64,000 nt of DNA from Perognathus longimembris pacificus (taxonomy: Eukaryota; Chordata; Mammalia; Rodentia; Heteromyidae): positions 75,828,575 through 75,892,574 of the forward strand of contig NC_063166.1 in the NCBI RefSeq assembly GCF_023159225.1. The letters run 5' to 3'. Shown piece by piece: positions 53,201 through 64,000 of this stretch (the first letter of the stretch is position 1; each line of letters starts with the position of its first letter). The position numbers and the translations under genes are program-made. Below the pieces are notes generated by a model, which was given only the letters and a program-made list of their open reading frames with translations, was not told where the DNA came from and did not search any database.

Positions 53201-54511
53201 GGCATGGACAGAATCACCTAATGGGGCATGTAGAGCCCGATCGCCATTGCCTTCCTCAGCGTTACTCTCTTCCTTATATCGATCGAGACCTTTGAACCCC
53301 ACTGTTCATTTATCAGTGTCCCTTCTCAACAGTCTGGAGAATGGTCCAGGGAGGGAAAGGGCTAGGGGGAAGTTGGTGTGTGTGTCTGAGGTGTCAGATG
53401 AGTTCCTGGGCAGGTGCTGCACGGGACAGCTCCCATGAGATTGTCTTTGGCCTCAGCAGACATCTTCCCTTCCCCAGGTTAGGGCAGATGGCCCAGGCCA
53501 CCTTCCTGGCTTTGGAGGAAGCATCTGACAAGGCATGCCTTCTCTTAGAACTTAATAGAAGTCTTGCAGCCAGGCAGCTGTTTCTCTTGGTGAAAGGAGT
53601 CTCCCTCAAATACCAACACACTCCCCCAATGGGTCCTCTGTAAGACACTGGTCTGGCTGCTCAGATTTCTTCTCGTGGCTGGACAGTGACCGTGATCCTG
53701 GGATTCCTCCTTCTCTTAAGGATTGTATCTAAGTGGCCGCAGCCTTCTCCTGGGTCCTTGTGCTCTTGCTCCGACCCCTCTTTTGGAGAGCTTGCATTAA
53801 TATTTAACCCCCCTTGTTCCTTCCCAGGGACTTAGCAGGACAAGATACCCCCAAGCTGAACAATTGTTAACCTCCATTTCCCACCCAAACCTCCCTGGCC
53901 GGGGCTCAGAGCATTCTCAGAGGGCAGTGATGGGTGGCCAGTCACACAGGACAATCATTAACATGCCCCCGCCTGCCCACCCCCCAGTACCACTGCCATG
54001 TCTGAGAGTTGGACCCAGGGACCCATTCAGGGTACACAAGGGCCCCATCTTACCCAGCACAAACAGAGCCCACCTGGGAGGTGAGGAGGCCTTGTCCTCT
54101 TTGGTTGATGTCCCTGGAACCAGCTTCTAAACCTGTGTGGTCTCACCAAGCCGCTGAACCCTACGAGGTTGGGTACCCCTGGAGGACTAGGTTGGGGCCT
54201 AGAGAGAGAACTTGCATGGCTGAAAGTTACAGAGCAGCTGGGCCCAGAGCTAAGAAGCCGGGTTGTTCCCCGATGTGCAGTTTGCAAATGTCAGTAATAA
54301 ACATCCTTTGCTTCTCTTGGTGCTTGTCATGGAAAGTGGATTCTCACCCCCAAGGCCACCCATTTGTCCTCTCCTCTGCCATCCTCTCCAGGTTCTAGCC
54401 ATGGTGGGGACAGAGGGGGTAAGAGCAGGTGGTTGCTCAAAAGGAGCTGGGTCTGGAGAGGAGGTTGAAAGGTGTGCTTACACGCTTGTCCCTTTACTAT
54501 TCGTGTGAGCT

Positions 54512-54700
54512 GAGCAGTGGTGGTTCACAGTTGTCATCCTACCTACTCAGGAGGCTGAGATCTGAGGACTGAGGTTCCAAGCTAGCCTAGGTTAAAAAAA
54601 AGTCTATGAGAACTCTTATCACCAATTAACCAGCAAAAAAACCCTAGAAGTGGAGGTGTGATCCAAGTGGTAGAGCACCAGCCTTGAGTGAAAAACCTAA
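54512..54700 (+). repeat. Type A SINE
   Basis: Diverged forward copy, tail partly lost. Confidence 0.85.
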
Positions 54701-55889
54701 GGATCAGAGGGAGGCTCCTGTAGCGATAGATGAGAACACACAGGCATGCACACACAGAACAAACCTTTACTATTCTTTCTTCCCTTCATTCAAAGATCCA
54801 CCAAATGCATACAGTGTGCCACCCACCTTCCCTGCCTCAGAGCCATTGTTCCTCCTTACAGAGTCCTTCCCCGGCCTCCTAACACACAGTCCTCTCTCCC
54901 GTCTCCCTCTCTCCCTTCCCTCCTTTTCCTCTCTATCTCTCTTTCCCTTCCTCCCATTCTGACACTTACTTAACAGGCACCTTCCATTAGCTAACTGAAA
55001 TAATAGACAGTTAAGTGAATGCATCCATAGCAGCGTTTAAGGCTAAGGCACTTAGTTTGCTACAAATTCACTCGCCTCACACACATCACCAAGATGCAGG
55101 CAGGCTCTTTAAGCCACCAGCCTGCTGCTACTGTTTGTTGTTGTGTTTTTTCCTTCTTGCAGTCCATCTTTGGTTCCTACACAAGCATTAATTAAGGCAG
55201 ATAGCTCAAAAGCACAAAGTACATCTTCCTGGGAGTTGGCTTCCTGGGCCCAAACTCAGACTTCAGTCTTCACAGGCTGCTGGGCCTCACCATAGGGAAA
55301 GGGCCTGGCACGGATTCCCTGCCGTGGGGAAAGCCAACATTCGCACGCGAGCTCCTGTAAAGCTCTCTTAAGAGCCTACAAGTTTACAATGTCAAGTGGA
55401 CAGATCCCAGATCTTCTGAGCCAGTGACTTTCCAAGCTTAATGGAGCTTCTGAATCAGCAGGTGGCATGGCGGGGGCGAGGGGGGGGGCGGTGGGGTTGT
55501 TGCCAAGTAAAGATTTCTGGGCCTTCCTCCTCCCAAGCAGAACCGCTGATCATAGGCCTAAGAATCTGAATTTCCATAAAGTGCCTTTCAGAATTCTTCC
55601 TAGCAGGCAGGGATTTGGGACCCGTAGTTTTAGAATATCTGGGAGTAAGGACCCTTTTGGAAGTCTTTCAAAAGCTTCTGAGCCTCATCTCAAAAGAGTA
55701 CACACAGAACGTGGCCCAAAGTTACCCCAGGTACCCAGATGAGGCCAAGAGGAGCAGCTTTGACCCAAAGATTGGGCTGTTTTAGGTTATAGAAGACACC
55801 TAGTTCTGAACGCATGCACTCCTCCCTTCAGAGTTCTGCCTTTCCAGGTCCCTAGTTTTACCAGTAATGGAAGGAAGGAAGTAGATTTT

Positions 55890-56150
55890 TTTAAAAATAT
55901 AACTTTATTGTTATTATTAAGGGGCTGTACAGAGGGGTTACCATTTCATAAGTCAGGTAATGAGCACATTTCTCCTTTTGGACAATGTTACCCCTTCCTT
56001 CACTTTCCCCCAGTGTCTCCCTCCCATCCCTGCCCACAAGTTACATAGTTCATTATCCATGTGGTGTGTGCTGAATAGCATGAATGTGTTTGTTCATCTT
56101 CCCTCCCTTTCTGCACGCCCCCCATTTGTGCCCCCTACAAAACCCCAAAG
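55890..56150 (-). repeat. Copy of unnamed retroposon family
   Basis: TAACTTTATTGTTATTATTA (an A-tail with AATAA in reverse), then GTACAGAGGGGTTACCATTT and TAAGTCAGGTAATGAGCAC. The longest recognisable copy. Confidence 0.7.
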
Positions 56151-56635
56151 CAAAACCAAATACCACTAATAACAATAATAACAAAAAATCCCTATGTTTC
56201 CATTTTCTGGAAGTCATGTTAATAAACAGTATTTTAGATGTTCAGAGGGGTTACATCATTGGGTTCCTGTCCTAAGAGTATCCTCCTTTAGTTTGTTTGT
56301 GTGCGAACGCTTACAGTCCTGTATAGTTTATCATGTCCTGTTATGCTTTAAATCTAGCTTCCACATATGAGAGAAACATACACTATTTGTCTCTCAGAGC
56401 TTGACTTATCTCACTTAGTGTGATTTATTCTGGGTCCATCCATTTCCCTGAACATGACGTAATCTAATTCTTTATAATGGATGGAGGAAGACAGTAGTTT
56501 TATAATGCCCAATTTAAAATTCAAGCACATAAAGGCATGTAGGACCATTGAGCTGGCTTTCCCAGGATTGCTGAGTTGGCTAGGAACAACTTTTCTGGGG
56601 GCAGCAATGCCAAACCCACGCCTTCTCTCTTCCAG

Positions 56636-56723
56636 GTGGCCCTGCTCAGAGCCCACGCTGGCGAACACCTGCTGCTGGGAGCCACCAAGAGATCCATGGT
56701 GTTCAAGGACGTGCTGCTCTTAG
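56636..56723 (+). CDS. HNF4A: HNF4A exon 6
   Basis: This encodes residues 217-245 plus one base: [20 protein letters not shown], then MVFKDVLLL. It contains the second half of the LBD signature and helices 4-5. Arg (in ALLRAHAG) is the residue that contacts the fatty-acid carboxylate in HNF4 structures. Acceptor TTCCAG ends at 56635; donor GTAAGA is at 56724. The protein is identical to human as far as I recall. Confidence 0.97.
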
Positions 56724-58256
<1,533 letters not shown>

Positions 58257-58510
58257 TGATGGGACTTGGCAAGGCACTTGACTCCAAAGATGTAGGGTTC
58301 TCTTCCTCTCCTCCTCTTCCCGTCTTCTTAGTACCTCTCCTGCTTCTGTTCTTCCATCTTTGCTTCTTTCCCATAACAAGTTTTATCAAGAAATCTACAC
58401 ATCCTGAAAATGCAGATCATTCTCCCATTTTGGAACCCATTCTGGAGGAACATTTTGGATCCCTCTGCATGTTTCTTTTGCATCACCTCAATAGCTCCAA
58501 AGGAACAGCT

Positions 58511-58744
58511 ATCCAGGGACAGTGGCTCATGCCTATAATTCCAGCTACTCAGGAGGCTGAGTTCTGAGGATTGTGGTTCAAAGCCAGCCTTGGCAAGTAA
58601 ATCCTGAAAGACTCTTATCTCCAGCTAACCAGTAAAAAAGCCAGAAGTAGAGGTGTGGTTCAAGTGGTAAAGCAGCAGCCTTGTGTGAAAAAAACAAACA
58701 AGGACTCAAGGCCCTGAATTCAAGTTTAGTACATACACATACAT

Positions 58745-58801
<57 letters not shown>
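58511..58801 (+). repeat. Type A SINE and (GA)n
   Basis: Forward copy (58511-58735), then a GA run (58748-58801). Confidence 0.9.
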
Positions 58802-58804
<3 letters not shown>

Positions 58805-58952
58805 TTCCAAGACTTATATCTGGTTTGATTGGTTGGTTGTGGTGCCAGGGATCAAACCCAAAGGCAACTGCTCTACCACGGAGCTATATCCACAGCTCTT
58901 CCTTCTTCCTTCCTTCTTTCCTTTCTTCCTCTTCCTTCCTTCCTCTTTCTTT

Positions 58953-59024
<72 letters not shown>

Positions 59025-59110
59025 TTCTTGCAGTGGTACTAGGGCTTGAACTCAGGACCTCATGCTTGCTAGGCAGGCACTATACCACTTAAATCCTGCC
59101 TCCAGCTCCT
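58805..59110 (-). repeat. ID-like pieces flanking (CTTT)n
   Basis: Reversed ID-like units at 58805-58897 and 59029-59110 lie on either side of a CTTT repeat (58898-59027). Confidence 0.75.
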
Positions 59111-59170
59111 CATATTTTTTACTTTGATATTTTAGGTCCTATGTTTTCACCTATTCTAGCTAAGATTATT

Positions 59171-59408
59171 TTTTGATTGGTTATGGGGCTTGAACTCAAG
59201 GTCTGGGCACTGACCCTGAGCTTTTTTTTGCTCAAGGTTAGTGCTCTACTACTTTGAACCATAGTTCCACTTCAAATTTTATGGTGGTGAAATTGAAGAT
59301 AAGAGTCTCATGGACTTTCTTGCCCAGGCTGGCTTTGAACCACAACCCTCAGATCTTAGCTTCCTGAGTAGCTAGGATTACAGGCATAAGCCACCAGCAC
59401 CTGGCTTC
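59171..59408 (-). repeat. Type A SINE
   Basis: Reversed full copy ending GCATAAGCCACCAGCACC. Confidence 0.9.
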
Positions 59409-59576
59409 TGGCTAAGATTTTTGCCCTTCTCCTTTGCCATCTTGTCTCCTCCTAATCTTTCCTATCCTTTTTATAAGTTTTAGCAAGAATTTTGTTTAAT
59501 AGAGTTAAAGTAGAAAGAAATAGAAAAAGATAGAGAGAAACATTTCCTGCCCCCAATGTAGGAAATGCAAGTTAAA

Positions 59577-59805
59577 GACTACTGGAGCTTGAACACAGGG
59601 CCTCCAACCTTCACTTGGCTTTTTGCTCCAAGGCTGATGTTCTACCACTTGAGCTACACCTCTATTTTTGGCCTTTTGCTAGTTAATTAGAGCTAAGAGA
59701 ATCTCCCAGACATTTCTGTCCAGGCTGGTTTTGAACCTCAGTCCTCTTCACATCTCAGTCTTCTGAGCAGCTAGAATTACAGGCATGAGCTACAAGGATC
59801 CAGCA
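59577..59805 (-). repeat. Type A SINE
   Basis: Reversed diverged copy with CTACCACTTGAGCTACACC in the body. Confidence 0.85.
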
Positions 59806-60299
59806 TCCTCCCCAAACTTCCTATTGCTGTTTTCATGTCTTCATATTGCTTACTTTTGCAGCTTTTAGTCACATGTTTCTGTGTTTTCATTGCTTAGTCT
59901 GTCAACTTTAGGCAGCCTCTTCGAATCCATCTTTTAGCAGAATGAAAATTCTGCGTCCCTATCTGGAATTTGTTCATTAGGTATTTTTTCATTCATCCTT
60001 ACCTCCATCTCTCTCTTCACCCAGTTGTCTATTCCATAGATCTTGACCATGCCTGGTAGTACATTCTGGTGGGTAGTGGGTTTAAAATGGCTAGTGAGAC
60101 ATTTGCTTGTCCACTCAGTGCTCATAGTCTAATGGAAATGATGATTACATCCCACCTGGATGGAGATTTGGGGCATGATGGATACACAATGAAGAGCTGG
60201 GAGGGAGGGAGGGAGAGAGAAGGCTCCCTGCAGGAGGTACCAGCAGCAGCAGGCAGGGGAAGGGTGATTCTCCCAATGTGGGGTGTACAGCCTGTGCTA

Positions 60300-60425
60300 A
60301 GAATTTAACTGTGATCAGGAGCCTTGAGTTCATGCCATGACTTTGCCAACAACTGGCTGCATGAGCTGGAGCAAGTCCTCCCTGGCTCTGCCTCTGTTTC
60401 CCTATGTCTAAGATGAAGAGGGGCT
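60300..60425 (+). repeat. MIR-like relic
   Basis: CCAACAACTGGCTGCATGAG, AAGTCCTCCCTGGCTCTGCC and CCCTATGTCTAAGATGAAG follow the MIR order. Confidence 0.7.
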
Positions 60426-60495
60426 GAGAGTTAGAATATTTGCACTGCATGTGTAAGGCCATTGGTTCCATTCCCAGCTACACACACACGATGAG

Positions 60496-60756
60496 GCTGC
60501 CAGGTGCCAATGGCCTAACACCTGCAATCCTAACTACTCAGGAGACTGAGATCTGAGGATCATGGTTCAAAACCAGCTTGGGCAGGAAAGTCCATGGATA
60601 GTCTTATTTCCAATTAAGCACCAAAACAAAAACAAAATCCAGAAGTGGAGCTATAGGTCAGGTGGCAGAGCAATAGCCTTCAGCAAAAAAGTAAAAGGAT
60701 AGCACCCAGGCCCTGAGTTGAAGCCTCAGGACCAGCACAAAAAACAACAACAAAAG
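60496..60756 (+). repeat. Type A SINE
   Basis: Forward copy with an AAC-type tail, 230 bp before exon 8. An ID-like fragment precedes it at 60419-60490. Confidence 0.88.
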
Positions 60757-60909
60757 ATGAGCTTGTGGCACCTATTGGGCCTGCTAGTGAAATCTCTCCA
60801 GCTCCTCCTCCTCACTTTTGGCCTGAGTCTGGGAAGCCACTGTTGATGCCCACGTAAGGGGCTGTTCAGACCGCCCCCCAGATCCTTGGCCCCAGTTCAG
60901 GCTCACTAA

Positions 60910-61383
<474 letters not shown>

Positions 61384-61443
61384 TGAGCCTAGCATGTCAC
61401 TGTGACTTTGTAGACTCAGCAAAGAACAAGAACCTTCTGGAGG

Positions 61444-61445
<2 letters not shown>

Positions 61446-61493
<48 letters not shown>
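61446..61493. repeat. (GT)n microsatellite
   Basis: GT run just after the end of the intron-8 read-through frame. Confidence 0.95.
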
Positions 61494-61502
<9 letters not shown>

Positions 61503-61846
61503 CTAGGCAAGTGTGCAGAAGTGCTCGTGGGAACAGATAATAGCCACGTGTATAATAAAGATAATCAACATGCAGATCATAAAATGGAGTTTAACTGAAG
61601 AGGGGCCTCTTCAGATAGGTTGGCCAAGTAGTGACTCCCATGCTAAGACCTGATGGGTCAAAGGAAATAGAGTGAGGAACATATCAGGCAGAAGTAACTA
61701 GTTTCAGGGCCCCAAGACAGATAAGATGGTGTGTCTGAGAAGGAAGGTTGAGGTTCAAGACAGTGGTTATATGAGCTAAGATAGAAATTAGGCAAAAAGT
61801 AAATTACAAGCATAAGACTTTGTAGGCCATGGTCAGAAATTTGGAT

Positions 61847-62060
61847 TTTAGCCAGGTATAATAGTACACACCTGTAATTTCAGCATTTGGGAGACTAAGG
61901 TAGTTCAAGGCCTGTCTGGGCAAAAAGTTTGCAAGACCTCCGTCTCCACCAACAAAACAGGTATAATGGATCATACCTGTGACCCCAGCTAGCAATCTTG
62001 AATCCCTAGTCTCAAACCTCATGCCCACCAAAAAAGGAAAAAAGAAAAGAAAAAAGAAGA
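61847..62060 (+). repeat. B1-like dimer
   Basis: GCCAGGTATAATAGTACACA, then GTATAATGGATCATACCTGT: two B1-like monomers inserted in an older mammalian repeat (TTGGATTTTA before, TTGGGTTTTA after). Confidence 0.7.
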
Positions 62061-62224
62061 GAAAAAACTTGGGTTTTATTCTTTGCACTATCATAAAGAG
62101 ACTGAAAATCAGACTATTGTTTTAAATAAACTACTCTGATTTTTGGGTCAACAGTGAGTTTCAAGAAGTGCTATAAACTGTAGCTGGCCTATAAAAGATG
62201 CTCCATAGCTGCTTGTTATCACTA

Positions 62225-62345
62225 GTTCTGGTGGTGCATGCCTGTAATTCCAGAACTCAGGAGGCTGAGGCAGAAAGGGATCTCAAGTTCTAGGCCAGCC
62301 TGGGACACACTGAGGTCTTGCCTAAATACATATATGTTTAGGTAA
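62225..62345 (+). repeat. B1-like element
   Basis: GTGGTGCATGCCTGTAATTC and AGGCCAGCCTGGGACACAC are typical B1 blocks. Confidence 0.8.
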
Positions 62346-63214
62346 GACATACATATATATATATTTAATTAGTTAGTGAAGGAAGGACAAAGGAGCTTGG
62401 ACAGAGCAGCGTAGTAAATTTGGCCACCTGTTTGGAGGAGGAGTCCATGGGACCTGCTGGTGGATTTGAAGTAGAAGTTACAGGAAGAGGAAGTCAAGGG
62501 GACTCTTTGTGCTTTGAGTGGCAGAAGGGATAGTGGAGAACTTCGCTGAGATGAGGAAGTCTGGAGCAAGCCTTGAGGCTGGGTCTGGACCATGGCCAGG
62601 GCCACTCAAGAGATCCATTCTGAGTTGCTCACGAGAAGCTGAGATATGAAGGAGACAGTTGAACATACAAGTCTGATGCCTGAGCTCGGGAGGAAAGGCA
62701 GCCTGTGGCTTTACCGCATATTTTCAGGAAGGCAGGGCATTAAATGAGAGAGAGAAAGAGATGGGGGTGGGGGAGAGAAAGGGGCATGGGCAGGGCAGGA
62801 AGAGCCTGCTGATGGCAACATGGAGGCTCTGTGTGCCCAGTGGAGAGCAGAACCAGAGGATTATGGGAATGGAAACAGTGAACAAGTCAGACAGTGAGGG
62901 AGTGAAGGTGGGCAGCCTTTGAGAACATTTCACTACAAGGAAGTCGAGGATGTTTCAAGGAGTGATTATGGCAATAGACAACAGCTTGGATGAACGAACT
63001 GAAAAACAGAAGTGGGATGATAGGACATGAACAGAGCCCTTGGTTAGACTGAAGACGGTCTGCAGTCATGTTGCTGGGTGGAGTGAGCTGGAAGGCTGGG
63101 AGGTCACATCCATGTGAGGATGCTTGAATGTGGTGGTGGTGATGGTGTGGTCTCCAGTAAGAGTATTCAACCTCAGCACTGCTGCTATTTGGTTATTCCT
63201 TTGTTTGTTTTGTT

Positions 63215-63312
63215 TTGGTTTTTCTTGGTCCGTGACCAGGACTCAAACTCAGTACTTGATGCTTTTGTTCATTGGCTAGCGCTCTACCAATTGAGCCATG
63301 CCTCCAACCCCA
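63215..63312 (-). repeat. tRNA-like SINE of a third type
   Basis: In reverse it reads GAGGCATGGCTCAATTGGTA ... GAGTTTGAGTCC, like the element at 50393-50475. Confidence 0.6.
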
Positions 63313-63680
63313 ACACTGCTGATAGGTGGGGCTGAGTGGTTCTTAGTGTGGGGCTGTCCTGGGCCTTATTTAACTGCTTCTTCTGGTCTCTGACCATGAG
63401 ATGTAGCAATGTCAGCCCCAAATGGCTTCAGATATTGTCAAAATGCCCCCATTGGGAACAGATTCCTCCCCCACTGAGAACCCTGTGGTGGGGCAGTTCA
63501 TCTTCCACTCACCTGGAGTCTGTGAACAAATGAGATTGTTCTGGATTGGTTGTTCCTGGAATCACAGTCAGGAGCTGTGGTCTATGGCCAGGTAGACTTA
63601 GGTAAGATTATCTTTCTGGAGGCTTTCATCTCACCTGTGGAATGAGGTACTAGGATAGTTGTGAGGATAAAACATGAAAT

Positions 63681-63893
63681 AGGGCTGGGGATATAGCCTA
63701 GTGGCAAGAGCACTTGCCTCCTATACATGAAGCCCTGGGTTCCATTCCCCAGCACCACATATATAGAAAATGGCCAGAAGTGGGACTGTGGCTCAAGTGG
63801 CAGAGTGCTAGCCTTGGGCAAAAAGAAGCCAGGGACAGTGCTCAGGCCCTGAGTCCAAGCCCCAGGACTGGCCCTAAATAAATAAATAAATAA
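63681..63893 (+). repeat. Type B SINE
   Basis: Forward copy with head GGGCTGGGGATATAGCCTAG, the most ID-like head in the window, and an AAAT tail. Confidence 0.94.
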
Positions 63894-64000
63894 AACAGTA
63901 TGAAGGACTTTGGTGTCAGAGAGCTCTGAGAGAAATTGACTACATCCATTCTATGACTCTGCAACTCACCATACATCATCTCAGAGCTTCTGAGATTGCT

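Noticed and set aside
58681..59092. Frames of RERERE and FLSFFLSF repeats
   Set aside because: Translations of GA and CTTT repeats.
63681..63760. tRNA-gene-like A and B boxes
   Set aside because: They belong to the ID-derived head of a type B SINE, as at many places in the window; no free-standing tRNA gene was found.

Overview
The window is nuclear DNA of a rodent, most likely a geomyoid (kangaroo rat, pocket mouse or pocket gopher). Three things point there. The decoded exons are mammalian HNF4A with rodent-type residues (for example LSQQ at 161-164 and EYAC before the end of exon 7). Splice signals are standard GT-AG. The intergenic and intronic DNA is packed with two related SINE types that I associate with the geomyoid Geo / IDL-Geo families. 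The genus is inference; a repeat-library search would settle it.

Layout. (1) 392-525 is the last coding exon of R3HDML, a secreted CAP-family protein; it carries an apparent one-base insertion in a C run. (2) About 5990-6277 is the distal P2 promoter and first exon (1D) of HNF4A, with HNF1-, PDX1- and Onecut-like sites and a 9-codon upstream ORF. (3) 6278-41150 is the P2-to-P1 intron: dense SINEs, an old L1, a CpG island at about 27.6-28.5 kb, and a SINE-poor stretch at 34.3-37.8 kb. (4) About 41160-41619 is the proximal (liver-type) P1 promoter and exon 1A. (5) Exons 2 to 8 follow at 45249-61222, all with intact reading frame. The window ends in intron 8, so exons 9 and 10 (end of the F domain) lie beyond it.

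Reading frame. The joined exons 1A-8 encode about 376 residues: AF-1, the two-zinc-finger DNA-binding domain, hinge, and the ligand-binding domain up to about helix 11. Exon 1D also ends in phase 1, so it can replace exon 1A and splice to exon 2. The two start codons are 35,276 bp apart. HNF1-like sites at both promoters fit the known HNF1/HNF4A cross-regulatory circuit of liver, gut, kidney and islets.

Repeats. 'Type A' here means a SINE with a 7SL/B1-like head (GTGGCTCAYGCCTGTAATCC) joined to a tRNA-like body (GTGGCTCAAGTGGTAGAG ... GAGTTCAAGCCC). 'Type B' has an ID/tRNA-Ala-like head (GGGCTGGGAATATGGCC ... GGTTCGATTCC) joined to the same body. Type B copies repeatedly sit inside type A copies with clear target-site duplications, so type B is the younger wave. 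Older layers are B1-like monomers, a B1-B1-ID trimer, MIR/L2 relics, an old L1, and at least five copies of a short retroposon I could not name.

I found no undescribed gene system. The most useful leads are the R3HDML frameshift, the intron-8 read-through ORF, the P2 uORF, the intronic CpG island, a 25-bp palindrome in unique sequence, and the stacked SINE insertions that date one another.
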